This document shows positions 24,150 to 36,700 of a stretch of DNA of 64,000 nt, in pieces. Under the pieces are notes generated by a model. The model was given only the letters and a program-made list of their open reading frames with translations, was not told the DNA's origin and made no database searches. The translations under genes were made by a program, and so were the position numbers. Positions within the stretch are counted from its first letter, which is position 1. Each line of letters opens with the position of its first letter. This DNA is from Liquidambar formosana (lineage: Eukaryota > Streptophyta > Magnoliopsida > Saxifragales > Altingiaceae), in NCBI GenBank assembly GCA_039720395.1, contig CM077833.1, positions 30,787,478-30,851,477 of the forward strand, in the 5' to 3' direction.

Positions 24150-24667
24150 GGCCTCCTTGGCCCTTGTTAAATGAATGGCGAAACTGTCTTTCTTTCATTA
24201 AGAAGATGAATGTGATTGTTTTTCATATTTACAGAGAAGGTAATTCTGTTGCAAACAAAATAGCTAATTTGGCTCTCAATTTTTCTGATCTTACTTGGTG
24301 GCATGCAGACTCTAGTGTTGTTCCTTCTGAACTTGCTAGAGATATGTTGGGGCTTCTTTTTTATAGATTTGTCTCTTAAGCTCTTTTTTGAAGCTGGTTT
24401 TCTTCTTGTTGAGAGTCTTCGAATGTCTTTTTATTCTTCCTATGTGAGCTGGATTGTGGCATTATAAGCCACCAAGACCAGACAGTTTGGTTTTTACTTC
24501 CTTATCTCCTTGTATGCTTTCTTATTTACTTTAGTTTTCTTTTTTTTCAATAAAATTTGGAGCTAAAGGCAAATGATGGTGAGTGCTTTGGGTGCCAACC
24601 TAGTTGGGATTCATTGTTCCTCTTTGATGCTTTTAGCTCTCTTTCTGGATTAAAAAAAAAAAAAAAA
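24150..24667 (+). mobile_element. 5'-truncated LINE with poly(A) tail and target duplication
   Basis: Positions 24164-24379 encode the C-terminal part of a LINE RNase H domain: FHIYREGNSVANKIANLAL, then WWHADSSVVPSELARDMLG, then a stop. A 3' region with an AATAAAA signal ends in an A15 run at 24652-24667. The sequence AATCAAAACTT precedes the element (24139-24149) and recurs immediately after the A run (24668-24676, sharing A residues with the tail). This is the signature of target-primed reverse transcription. The 5' truncation removes endonuclease and reverse transcriptase, so it is a dead copy. Confidence 0.8.
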
Positions 24668-24676
24668 TCAAAACTT

Positions 24677-26974
24677 AGTAGATTGTATCATATTTTTTTG
24701 TTTTCTTTATGCCTATTCATCTTATCTTTCAAAAATTGAACATATGAAATTAAAAATAGTTATAATCAGAAAGAGAGACGAATAGAAACAATGATGATTA
24801 AAAAAGAAAGTGCGATATACCGAAATACATACTAACATATCAAAACCATGATCATAGGATGGACTAGGCTTTAGAGAGTCTTAATCTTTTTCCACCAAAT
24901 ACCATAACGTGTCACTTCCTTCAATTTTTTACAAGTTTCCACCATTAAATTATTTTTTTTCTAAATAATATATCCTTTTTGGAAGTATACATAAATTTTT
25001 TGTGATATATTACGCTAATATCACACCAAATACATTTTTTCACAAGCTTCCACCATTAAAGTAATTTATTTTTGTCTATATTTTTAAAATTTAATTGACA
25101 TATTATATTAACAAATGCACTTTACTACTTTAGAAAATAAATATTTTGTTAAAATTTTAATTTTCTAATAATATTATTTTTATAAATAAATCTGTGCATT
25201 GCACGGATTTTAAAACTAATATATATATATATATATATAAATCTGAACATTACAGCGGATTTGGAAACTAATAATTATAATGATTTTTTTTGGATTGTTT
25301 AACTTCGAATTGGACAACTAAACTAGTTGTTAATATTTACTCAACCATTGCACCAGACAATAAGTCCTTTGAAAACCAACCCGGACCACGCAGTTCTGTG
25401 TGTGAATGAACCTGACCACCAACACATACCTATAGGTTAGGTCCTATCCGGCCCAATTTTTTAAGACTGTTGGGCAAAATGTTGGAACCCTTACCTGATC
25501 TAGTGAGATGTTTTAGGGCGACCCACCATACATACCTGTAGGTTAGGTCCTATTCCACCCAAATTTTTGAGATTGTTGCATCGAAGGTTCAAACCCTTAC
25601 CTCCCCTAATGAGAAAGGAGGAGATACCATGCAGATGGAGGGTCTTTGCCCTTTTTACTATGCCCCCTTTCGCACCTTATTTATTTATTTTTAGTTTTTT
25701 CAATTGTGTCGCATATTCTAATCAACACAAAAATTTGCTCATGGACCCGTGGAATTGATAGTCTCGCGGATTGCATTTTATCCTCAAAATATCAACTCTA
25801 TTATTGGAACCTTTTTTTCCTTCCCTAAACATTATTAGAAGTCTTGCCACGGCTCAAAAGATTTGACTGAAATGAAGGGTTTTTCTTTTTTTTTTTTTTT
25901 TTTTAAAATTTAAATTTAAATTTTTTTAATGAGATTGACTGAAATTAAGTTAATCAAATGACTAATATCATTGGAAAAGTCATAAATATGGTGAAAGCAA
26001 TGTATTCAAGTGGGCCAATATAATTCGCCAATGAGTTTCAATAATTTTTAAATGCTAATAGAACCCTAATATACACAGGCCGTCTGATCAAAGCGCAGAT
26101 GATCTCCAATCATCCACATGGTCTACGAGGCAGGTGATGGAAAAATGTTGGTGCCCAAGTGTCCTGGGGCTAGGAAGGAAATGGTGGGGGCAATAAATAA
26201 ATTGATTTCATGGAAGCTTCTTACTTCACCCAAAACATCTTGTGGTTGGTAAAATACGGACAAAGTGATCGAGCCATATTCAATGTTGAGTGCGATAAGG
26301 CTGTGGATGATTAATGGACCATCGGCCCCACTTAGCTTGATACGACCCTTTCATGGTGGTTGATGGCTTTTATTTTTGGGAATTATACTTTGGTCTGGCT
26401 ACGTGCAAATAATTTTATATTGATATAAATAATTATTTAACTTTGTAGTAGATGACTAATAACTTAATTAAGAATGACTACTTATTTGTATTGATATATA
26501 ATTATTTGCCTTTAACCAGACCAATTTGTAATTTTCCTTTTTGGTGATGAGTAAAGGTTACATTGAGTGCCCCTTCTCGTTGTAGTAGCTGCGAGCTCTT
26601 CCTTGCCATGACACAAGTGATTTTGTTCACGCCGTGTTCGTACTCTTTGTATGACTCTTCTTGTAACGTGCAGGAGTGTTGAATCAGTACTAACTCTGAT
26701 GGCAGACTTCTAGAACTTATTTTTGTTTTATTTCTAATGTCTAATAATACTGATGATCAAACGTCATCGTTGCATATAATTTCTCTTAAAAGAAAATAGG
26801 GTTACAAGGACATACAATTTCTCTTAAAGAATGTAAGATCTTGACTTTGACATAGGTTTAAAATAAGGGATCCGATTACAAATTGTAATAAAATGGTAGG
26901 GAGGAATTATTGGCACGAAAATATTATTTATTCTTCTCCATCGGTACATGTGAACTGAAAGCCCTTTCCAAGCG

Positions 26975-27019
<45 letters not shown>

Positions 27020-27084
27020 AGAAGAAAGAAAGAAAGAAAGAAAGAAAGAAGAGGAAGGGCCATATATCACAGCGCTTCTTTATT
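24677..27084. other. Gene-free stretch downstream of the MYB gene
   Basis: AT-rich DNA. A 106-bp imperfect tandem duplication starts at 25425 and 25531 (CATACCT(A/G)TAGGTTAGGTCC in both). A T run is near 25890. A 44-base A run followed by GAAA units lies at 26974-27048. The last of these is only about 40 bp past the MYB stop and would be a T-rich tract in the MYB 3' UTR. No gene seen. Confidence 0.5.
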
Positions 27085-28260
27085 TTATTTTATCTCCAAT
27101 CTTATGTAATCTAAATTTCCACTTTTCAACCCCAAGAAATCAATACTATTGCTGCTACCAGCAGTACTACTTGTACTATTACAGCTGCACTGCTCACCAT
27201 CCATCAAGCCCAAGCTGCAAGAGAAACAAACTCTCTTTCCTCCGCTCTTCAGTGGCTCTGTTGGGTGCTGGTAAGGAGGGCTAATTCGAAGCTCAAGATT
27301 CAAGTCCGGCAACCGTTCTTGACTTGTGCTCTTCTCTTCATCACACCCAAGTGCTCCAATAAAATCCTTCTTCTCTTCCTCTCTGACTACTAAGGGCATC
27401 GTCGTAGCATCGGAAACTGGCTCGTTCGTTGGGCGGTGAGTCGCTGGATCAATCCCACGACTCAACAGCTTTCTCCTTATATGAGTGTTCCAGTAATTCT
27501 TTATCTCATTGTCAGTTCTTCCTGGTAACCTTCCTGCTATAAGAGACCATCTGTATAAAGACATCATGCTTAATTTACCCACTGAGCCTTTGACCAAAAA
27601 GTTGAAGATTTAAGGACACAATTTTTAGCCAGTCGTCTCTCAGCCATATCTGTTGGTTGAGATGCCTGGTCATTTCCCAAATGTCTTGGTATAAGTATTG
27701 GCACCCTCCAAGTGAACCAACCCAAAAAAAATGACACAATTTTTAAAACAAACCGATTTGTCAGACCTTAGTTATGTCGAATTTTTTGGAGAGCATTAGA
27801 TTTTTTGGATATAAAGACTTAAAAATTACATTAAAAAATGTGTTGTCCACCTTACAAGATTTTCTTTGGGTAACATCGGAGGAAAATCGACTCTTAGACT
27901 ACTCGAATCCTAAGGGTACAAGTACAACAGATAGGGCTAGAAAGGCCACTGGTGACCCCTACAAGTTATGTAACTAAAAGTTGTGGTGTGTACTTACTTG
28001 TTACCAAGAAGGCTATGCAGCTTGATGATGAGTTCATCCTCTTCTTCTGTGAAATTACCACGTTTGAGGTCTGGGCGTAAGTAGTTAATCCATCGAAGTC
28101 TACAACTTTTTCCGCATCTTAGAAGACCAGCAGCCTTGGGAAGGGATCGCCAACAACCCTCGCCGTGAGCTCGAATATAGGCGACAAGCCGATCATCTTC
28201 TTCTTTGGTCCAGGCTCCTTTGTTTGTGTGAGCTTTCTCACAACAAGGAGATCTTCCCAT
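27085..28260 (-). CDS. R2R3-MYB transcriptional repressor, subgroup 4 (MYB4/MYB308 type)
   Basis: Nuclear DNA-binding repressor of phenylpropanoid or lignin-type genes in known subgroup-4 members. Exon 1 is 28260-27998 and exon 2 is 27550-27085, joined as GN-K-WSLIAGR, giving 242 aa. R2 (about residues 14-61) and R3 (about 67-112) are intact. R3 carries the bHLH-contact signature [DE]Lx2[RK]x3Lx6Lx3R, read as [21 protein letters not shown]-terminal motifs of subgroup 4 are all present: C1 [16 protein letters not shown], the EAR repression motif [10 protein letters not shown], a Cys-rich CFSCSLGL...CSC segment, and the end motif [11 protein letters not shown]. The intron usual between two R2 parts is absent. 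A separate symbol is not given because several paralogues share these motifs. Confidence 0.93.
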
Positions 28261-28350
28261 CTAGAATCACTGCAACTAGGATCAGTCGCTTTAGTCACAA
28301 CAGGGAGTTTGGTGCAATAAGACCGGCCCTTATGATGGCTTGAGATGGGT

Positions 28351-28358
28351 TCTTATAG
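28351..28358 (-). promoter_or_regulatory. Probable TATA box of the MYB gene
   Basis: CTATAAGA on the minus strand lies about 90 bp upstream of the MYB ATG and is followed in sense direction by a typical short leader. About 45 bp further upstream, ACCAACT (28401-28407) resembles the AC elements bound by R2R3-MYB proteins, which would allow self- or cross-repression. Both are inferred from sequence only. Confidence 0.4.
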
Positions 28359-28628
28359 AAAGAGAGAGAGTAGTGGTAAGCCTTAAAGCTTCTAGATGTG
28401 AGTTGGTGAGGATGGGTGATTATTCTGCATACGGATGGAATGATATATTAAATTAATGAGGCACATTATAATGTAGGACAAAAAGACTCAGCTTTAGGTT
28501 GGTATAGACTATAGAGTGTAGCCAAACAAGGCTTTGATCCTTTCTTTTTCTTATCTTTGAAAACAGCTGCCTCAGATATTGGTCACATTTTGTATTAATT
28601 GAAATATTAATTGTATGGTTGGGATTCA

Positions 28629-28722
28629 ACTGATAATTGGAATTCAAATGGAATTCAAATGGAACCTGATAATTGGAATTCAAATGGAACTGATGCAACT
28701 GATAATTGGAATTCAAATGGAA
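28629..28722. repeat. Minisatellite of TGATAATTGGAATTCAAATGG units
   Basis: Three irregular units of AACTGATAATTGGAATTCAA followed by ATGGA, with one internal GAATTCAAATG duplication. The array lies in the far MYB upstream region, about 370-460 bp before the ATG. It is non-coding. Confidence 0.8.
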
Positions 28723-28980
28723 CAAGACTATGTTAAAATTAGGTTCATATATGTAGGATTCTTGACCAGGACGAATCCAGTTATGACCGTTTAGGCTTAC
28801 TGTCCAGAAAAAATTGAAGCATAAAGGTCTAGATAATTTTTTCCGATGGGATGAATGCGTCTAGGTTTGCCTTGGGAGAATGCCATGTAGTGCTTCCTCT
28901 ACAAATTACAAAACCTCTTAAGGCTTGTGTGTATTCACGTACTCCAAACATCAAGGAGCAACACACTCCTCCAGGGAGCT

Positions 28981-28985
<5 letters not shown>

Positions 28986-29016
<31 letters not shown>
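28986..29016. repeat. AT dinucleotide microsatellite
   Basis: An uninterrupted run of about 15 AT units. Similar runs occur at about 50728-50757, 62565-62593 and 62768-62800. Confidence 0.9.
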
Positions 29017-29019
<3 letters not shown>

Positions 29020-29384
29020 ATGGAATGAAATTGTCCTGTTATTTTTTATGAGAAGTCTCAGCGACGTTCACTTACAATAAGTGAATAGAAATCTTTTATA
29101 GAAATTGTGGAGAATAGATTGCAGAGAAAATGACACCACCACCACTTTTTTCTCTTCCCAGGGACAAATTCAGTGAAATCATTTCCTAGAAAACTACATG
29201 GTACCAAAATAATTTTAATGGTAACAGCTGTGAAGATGTCTACGTGCAGGAGAAACATTAGAGGGTGGGAAAACAAATCTGTCCTGCATATTTTATACTG
29301 AGTAGAATTCTTTTGTGACATTGATACAAGTATATGGAAGATAAAAATTAATCAAAGAAGGTTTAGTTGCCCTCGTGGCCTCGT

Positions 29385-29478
29385 GGGGACGTAAGAGTTA
29401 AGATCGATCAGTCTATTAGCCTTTTCTCCACGGGGACGTAAGAGTTAAGATCGATCAGTCTATTAGCCTTTTCTCCAC
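29385..29478. repeat. Perfect 47-bp tandem duplication
   Basis: A 47-bp unit starting GGGGACGTAAGAGTTAAGAT at 29385 is repeated base for base from 29432. The absence of any mismatch means it arose recently or is an assembly duplication. Confidence 0.9.
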
Positions 29479-30142
29479 ATGCTTTAAGGGGTCTATGTCA
29501 CATTTTTCTTGGAATAAGAAAACAATATCTAATAATAGTTGTATTTCTTTGTATCAGTGGGAGTGCGGAAGTCCCCATTGCCGGTTCCCCTAGGCCCCCT
29601 TGCTTTTCTTTGTGTGAACGATGTTTTTACATTAAACTCCACCTAGGCCATATTTAATGTCTTATATTTCTCACAAATGGTCCCAATCTCGGATATAAAG
29701 GAGCAGGGTTGTGGTAGGCTAACGGCCAACATAAAATTCTAGTCACTGCTTATGAACATTAACTAAATATAAAAAGCTAGCTCCCAATAAAAGTATAAAA
29801 CTATATGACTTAAAATGCCAAATAAATGTAATCCGACCCTGTGTAATTGGGATTAAGGCTTCATTGAGTTGAGTGCATGTATTGAGAATGATTTTTTACA
29901 TTAAAGTAGATTTACTTATTTATGACTCAAGCCCTCATATGGTTCTATGTTGTAAGATTGGAGCAATGCTGAAAAAAAAAAGAAGCATTAATTCTGTCAC
30001 TATACACTAGCTAGCTGTGGATGGTGAAAAATGGGGAACTTAACGCAATGATAGCATTGCATTTACTTTTAATGGAAAGTAGATAGAAAGAGATATCGAA
30101 ACGATGGTGGGGGAGGGACCAAAGGTTTCTAGAAGAAGGGTT

Positions 30143-30150
30143 GGAGAGAT

Positions 30151-30184
<34 letters not shown>
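30143..30184. repeat. GA microsatellite
   Basis: A run of GA units with a few GATA interruptions at its start. Other GA runs lie at 37959-37986 and 40477-40505 (both in synaptotagmin introns), 44912-44949 and 51258-51300. Confidence 0.85.
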
Positions 30185-30187
<3 letters not shown>

Positions 30188-31478
30188 GGTTTCTAGAAGA
30201 AAAAGAAATGTAGGAAAGAGCACAAAGCTTAAGGACAGTGTAGAAGAAAAGGAGGAAAGAAACTGATGTGGTTGAGATTAATTGTGTGCGGGCTTTTGGT
30301 TCCCCTACCAATCTTCATTTCTATGTCACAAAGCCTTGTGGTGTAAGTTAGGATATGAGGGGGGGGTGGGGTAATGGAAGGTGGGCAGGGTTTGGTTTTC
30401 CTTTTTGTTGTCATCTTCTTGATGCCCACCACACATGGGAGAACTTTGCATTACCACTATTCTGTCTCTCCGTCTCTCCGTCTCTGCTAGTGGCCACTCT
30501 TCATTGAAAACTACTAGTCTCCTTGTTATTTTTGTTATAATATTTCCTTTCTTTGGGGCTAGGAACAATCATGATTCCTGAACCAGAAAATGCCTAGCCG
30601 ATCTCCTTGCATGTTCATGTATGCACGAAATTGAGACCAATTAACAATGGTATATGGGGTAATAATGGTATATATATGGTGTAACTGCCGAGCAGCTTTG
30701 AATAAGAGAGGTCGAGAATTCAGAACTCCCTACTTTGACATATGTATCAATGAAGCCGGTGATATCCACCCAATGTGTGGAAAGAGCTAGTCACAAAATT
30801 GAGATGATTTTTTTTTTTCTTCTCAACCTAATCCAACACGGAGCTCCTTGCATGGCCATCCCTTTGCTTCTGCTGGTCCAACCCCAACTCCCCTAGTCAA
30901 GAAAGCAGCTAGATATTATTGGGGTTTAAGCTTAGAAAGCCCCACGTATGGAGCATTCAATTCCCCTCATTATTTCAAACAATGCACCTCACAGCTTATC
31001 TAGTTCTGCTTTCTTTTATTCACATATATATATATATATATTAGTATTGCTTTATCATTAATGGTATCGATCTATTCGGACATGTATCTCCCTACCCATG
31101 CACGTCTACATAAATGCTACCTATTAGGCTGTACCTAACACTACTTGTCACATTCGCCAATTTTTTCTTCTCCATATTTATTTTTGGTGGGTTGAAGAGA
31201 TGGAAGCTAGAAATTTAGGTAATCTGATAAGGGATAAGATTTGATTAAGTTGTAGTAGTGTCACAATCGGGTAAGTAGTGGTGGTGGCCCAGCGGCCCGA
31301 TCACCATGACACATAATAATAATAATAATAATTCTATTCATTTCTCATTGAAAATTAATGTTAGGCTGGAACTACAATCCATTAATCCAAACTTTGCCAA
31401 GCTACTCAAAATAAAGCGGGTTTCGTAATGCCATTCATGGGCCAAATATAATTCTGGGTCAGCCCAACAACAACTAAA

Positions 31479-31920
31479 ATGAGTCAGCAACGGTGGTTTC
31501 CGAATTTGGGAGTGTGTTCTAACAATACTGCAGAGCTATGGGCCATCCATCAGGGACTACTTCTCGCTTGGGATCTCGGTATTCCCCAACTCATAGTTGA
31601 GTCAGATTCTCAAGTGTCGATTGATCTTATCAGTTTGACTACTAATCCCAACCATCCAGATGCTGTGCTCATTAATGACTGTAGGGCTCTCATGGCCCGA
31701 AATTGGAGGTGTAAAATCCAGCACACTCTTAGGGAAGGCAATAGCTGTGCTGATTATCTTGCTCGTGAGGGTCATAAAGTTGACTGTAATTTTCTTATTT
31801 TAGATAGGCCCCCAAGTGGGCTTTGTAATCTTTTGTTTGGTGATCTGTCTGGCGTTGCCACTAGCAGATCTAGTTAATTGAATTTCATTTGAACCCAAAA
31901 AAATAAAAAAAAATAAAAAT
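31479..31920 (+). mobile_element. LINE 3' fragment with RNase H domain and A-rich tail
   Basis: A 132-aa open frame (31479-31877) reads as the second half of a plant LINE RNase H domain: NTAELWAIHQGLLLAWDLG, then LIVESDSQVSIDLI, then HTLREGNSCADYLAREGH. The acidic residues of AELWA and VESDS are the usual catalytic positions. A short 3' tail ends in an AAATAAAA-rich run (31897-31920). Endonuclease and reverse transcriptase are missing, and I could not find a target duplication. Domain signs are clear but the copy is truncated and not a host gene. Confidence 0.75.
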
Positions 31921-32061
31921 CCTAATTTTTCTCCATCCGTGTTAATTACTTTATGATTTTGTAACTGTTCATTGTACATTTGTACCATTTCAAACTTTAA
32001 TTCCATATAAAATTCCTTTTTATACTTTTACAGTTTTACCCCCACACGGGGGGTGGGGGGG

Positions 32062-32463
32062 CGAACCGCTATTGCAACCCCACTTTTTTTTTTAATCAAA
32101 CCCCACCTTCAGTTTTTTATTTTTAAGATTTTATGCAAAATCTAAAAGGTTTTTACAAAAATTGGTTACGCATTCCACTAGAAAACATCATATTGAACAA
32201 CTTTCTAGAATAAAGTTTTTTCAAAATCTATCATTTAAGTAGATTTTTTGACAAAAAATGAAATAAAAGCTATAAATGACTAAAAATCTACTTAAACGAT
32301 AGATGTTGAAAAAACCTTTTTCTACAAAATTGTTCAAAATGATTTTTTTTTTTAGTAAACCACTCGGTCTGTTTTCGTAAAAACATTTTATATTTTGCAT
32401 AATACCATAAGAACCTAAAAAATGGAAGGGTTCGATAAAAATGTGGGTTGCAATAGCCGTTCC
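32062..32463. mobile_element. Foldback MITE, copy 5
   Basis: An element of about 402 bp starting CGAACCGCTATTGCAACCCC and ending GGGTTGCAATAGCCGTTCC, with paired arms through AACATCAT...GAACAACTTTCTAGAA and the inverted TTCTACAAAATTGTTCAAAATG. It is in the 'GGCTATTGCAACCCC' subfamily. The left flank is a G run, which hides any target duplication. Confidence 0.75.
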
Positions 32464-33285
32464 GATAGGTGGCAGGCACTTTTATTACGCTATGGCCCAC
32501 ATCTTAAGTAAGATTGCACACACTGTGCAAGGCCCAGCCTATCAAGAGATCCAGGCCCACATCTCATTAAAGCACATCGTGCAACACTGCAAGGCCCCTC
32601 TTATAGATACTTCACGGGAGAGTGGGCTTCGTTGCACTAGGAAAATTCGGTATTTTCTTTCTTTCTTTCTTTCTTTCGGTAATTTATTTATTTTTTTATT
32701 TTTTTGCTCCTCCTCTAATGAAATGGCATCAAATCTGATTCAAAAGATGCCACCTCGTTTGGGATGTTAAATTCGAAAATAAACATATAGCAACATATGA
32801 TATTTTTTACATTGGTTGCCTTTTTGCCATTTTGGCCATCCAATGTTTTTTTAGCCACCAGGCCTCCCAACGTCTATATAGGGTTGTTATTATTATTAAA
32901 TTTTTTTGTTCGGATGGAACATTTTGCCCTCACAAAAATGCCTATAGATTTGGACATGGCTTATCTATTATTGATTTTCCTTGCTCTTGCACTCTTTTAT
33001 TTTTACAATATCTGCCCCTCACCCAAAAATTGGTATAGCATGCAGAGCACATCCATGCCAAGTGAAAAGGGAAAAAGTATGATCATAATGGGCCAGTAAG
33101 TCACTTGGTCGAACCCTTCACTCAGTTGCTTTCTCCTAATATTAATGTTCTAGTAACTTCGTACGAGTGAATTTAGACTCTAAGAAGCATAGGGTCCTTG
33201 TTCCTATACATGTGCCATCAAAAAGGAAAGAAACTCATACAATTAATAAATAAATAAATAAATAAAACTCAAACAAGATGAACGA

Positions 33286-33319
<34 letters not shown>

Positions 33320-33777
33320 GTAATCAAAATTGCCTCAGCCAAAACCTGGCCATAAAGTTGGCAGTCCATGGAAGAAATGACAATTTTGCACAAAACATGG
33401 TGTTTCGATTCATAAATGAAAGGGATTGCAATAAGTATTGGAGGACGCACCCCATCTCCACGAGACAAAGATTAGCCCAAAAACCTTTAGCAGTGCCATA
33501 TTAAAGGATCCAAAAACACACGCGCACGGACGGAAATCCATGGACCAATTAAGTCACAGCCCACGTCAAAAAAAGCCACTGTAACAAAAGGAAGCCAAAA
33601 CCCAATTACAAGAAGTTTAAATTTTTATTTTTATTTTTTGGGTAATTACAGTGACAACATATATTAATGCTGCCATGAGTACAATAACAAACCATTACCC
33701 TACGAACTAGAAAACTCGTGGAATGTTTTTCTCATGGCAAACTCACCCAAACCCAAACTGTACGAAAATCAATCCTC
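32464..33777. other. Region downstream of the synaptotagmin gene
   Basis: Includes TTTC units (about 32655-32678), an ATAA/AAT-type microsatellite (33243-33314) and, next to 33777, the likely 3' UTR of the synaptotagmin gene. Short hydrophobic open frames at 32797-33099 have no family resemblance I recognise. Confidence 0.45.
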
Positions 33778-36700
33778 TCAAGATGAAGTTCTCCACTGCA
33801 GCTCGATTTGAACCCGTCCATTCTTTGAGTCAATGAGATGGTACCTCTCATTGATTCGTTTGTTGCTCACAACGTCTGCCAGGTTTATATCCACATAACC
33901 CAGAGTTTCCTGGTTGGGAAACATAAAATTAGAGACGTATATTGAAGAAAATAAACTTATTTTACTTACCCTACTAACAAATAAGCATTCACAAGTCAAC
34001 TAAGCTCAAGACTGGAGATTTCATTCATAGATATTTGGAGGCCACACATAAATAGAATGCTTACATTCCAACTTACAAAGCATTTGAATGCATTTCTCAT
34101 GCAAATCATGACAAAAATCACCACAATGATAATTCATTAAAAAAAAAAAAGGAGACAGTTTTCATGTATGAGATGCTGAAAGATCCATATTTTAAGACAA
34201 GTCATTTCTGAGAAAACTCCCTATCCATAAGCTCAAGGAAGTGTTGCCCAAGTCATTTTCTGTTTGGGTACCTTGGGTGAGGGGTTTCTTTTGGCCTTGG
34301 CCATTGTATACTTCGTGTGTACCCAGGCTACACTATTTTGGTTTCAATAATTTACTACCAAACAAAAAAATATATAAAAAATATAAAAAATATAAAAAAT
34401 TCGAGGAAAAAAGACATGATCAGACCAATTCCAAAACAATAAAAGATTGAGTGACTTCAATTTTATTTGATTTCTAAAACGCCCAAAAAAATCACTCTTC
34501 ACAAGTTCAATAATGTATAAGCATTGAAAATATTGAAGGACCCATGCAATGAATACCTTAGGATGCAGTAGGCCCATCCTTGATGAGGTACTAATCACTT
34601 CCACATGAATTCTATCGTTAGTGGGCGGTTCGTCCAGCATAAACTGAAATTCCTCTTCCCATCTTGGATCTCTGTTTTTCTTTACATGCTGTATCAATGC
34701 CAAACAAGATCATCAATTAATAGACAATAAGAAACTAGGCCACGACAAAGTTCTAGAAACAAAAAACTCAGATCTCAAAGGCATTCAGCACTCTAACAGA
34801 AGCAGTGCTATAGTGTGGTCAGGGTGACCCAATACGAACAGATGGATCTCCATATTTTGAAGACACCCCTGCTGTGTTGACCAGAAAAGAAGCAATGAAA
34901 CAGCAGCTTCATAATCACTAGAACTGCCCATATATCAAACACAAGAATAAACCAACACTAACTATAGCCTATGTACAAGGAGGTCCAATAAAACAGACAC
35001 ATACTTGCCTATTTATTAAACAAAGTGAACAGAAAAAGTCTGAAACCCATGTTATAAGCAATGGAGTTAAGGCAGGGATCTTACAGGTTGCGATTAGACA
35101 CTGTAACAAATTTTCTCCAAGAAGTCAATTATAGGGTCAACCTTGGTGGTTAAAATTGGGAACTGCTATTTCCACTAAAGTATCACCTCTTCCAGTGAAG
35201 TATATAAGCCAGCTGCAGTTGTTGCCAGGGTGGTTGCTCCCTCAGGCCAATCTATTATTTTAAGTTCTGTTCTTTCTCGTATATCATTTGAAAAAAGTAA
35301 ATAAAGCAAATTGCTAAATGCTGAGTCATGCTCCCTTCCTGCATAGGATAAGAATATACCTTAGTCCTTTTCTCCTCCCCTTTGAAAATCAAACGCACAT
35401 ATGGATTTGTGTGGTGCTTTCCTTCAACATCTTGAGCTTCATGGACAATAACAACAAGCAGACCGCCACCAGCTGGTGTTCCTTCAGGAGCCTTTTCAAC
35501 CGTGTTTAAATCTTCAACATCCTTTGGCATCTCATCCTCCTTAAAAGGTTTGTACATCAGTTCCACTACAAGCTGCCCACGTGATTTCTCATTTTGAACA
35601 TCATTTGGGTCCATATTCTTGAGCAGTTCAAGAGTCGAAACTTTTGACTCAAAAGGTGTAAGTTCTTTCAAGGGAATGACATTCATTCCCATCTTGTCAT
35701 GTTTGCCAACCTTAGTAAAAGGAAATATACGACTTCAGATACATAAATGACAAGAAGATTGAAAAAACACAAAGAGAATAAGAAGAAAAATTGAAAAATA
35801 AATAGAACTACAACGAGACTTCTGACTAGGTCACACAAGGACTAAAATAAGGATGCCATGGGTAGTTTTAAAAGACAGTACTGACTTCATGGTTCCCACT
35901 TCTAAGTCCTCAAAGGAAAAAATAAAAATTAGATAAAATTACTGAACAAAACCGAGAGACAATTCCCTATGTCCATTTCCAGACAGAAATATAGGGTATT
36001 TCAAACTGTTCCCAAAAATAAAAATGAAGAAGAAGAAGAAGAAACTGGGCGAGTAACTAAAGAAAAAATTTAGATTATACCTGTTCCCAATCATAGACAA
36101 TAACCTCTAAAGCTTGAGATTCTGGATCTTTAACAACCAAATTAAATTCCTCATTCCATTCAGGGTTTAAATTTTTGTGTTTCACTGTGGTTTTCTTTGA
36201 TGGAAGCTTATCCTCAGTAAGCTTTAGTTTCACATAAGGATCTGCTCCCCCCATAAGATCTTTCTTTTTTAGCTTTATTGCCCTCTGGACCTTCACACTA
36301 AGAATCCCAACAGGTCTCTTCATGGCTCTGAAAATTTCAAGAAAAAATTGATTATTCAAAGTACAAAATCCAATAAGAGTAAATATTATCATAAATGGAA
36401 ACAACAGACACACACTTACTTTGCAGGATCCATTATAGGTACTTCCAGGGTTCTGGGCCAGAGATACATATTTGCAACCTGATCTTTGATAAGCTCCTGA
36501 AAGAAAAAGTAGACTGAGGAACCAAACCACACTTTCAAAAGTAATTAAAAGAAAGTGATAAATTCCATGGATGCCATGGACAAATTATGGTGGCATGGCA
36601 TTTGGATGTCGATGTCCCACTGAATAGAGTACATTCTATTTTGTTCTTCATTACATTTTAAGGAAAGATTCCATTCTTAGATTGAAGATGTACAAAACAA

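Larger units (their letters stand above)
28724..31478. other. Gene-free stretch upstream of the MYB gene
   Basis: Contains an AT microsatellite (28986-29016), a perfect 47-bp tandem duplication (29385-29478), a GA microsatellite (about 30143-30184), a TA run near 31023-31040 and AAT units near 31314-31331. Open frames are low-complexity. No gene recognised. Confidence 0.45.

Noticed and set aside
25425..25640. Possible SINE (GGTTCAAACCC resembles a pol III B box)
   Set aside because: No A box at the right distance and no A tail. The simple 106-bp duplication explains the repeat.
26910..27284. Frame with a long lysine/glutamate run
   Set aside because: Product of the poly(A)/GAAA tract next to the MYB gene, and antisense to MYB exon 2.
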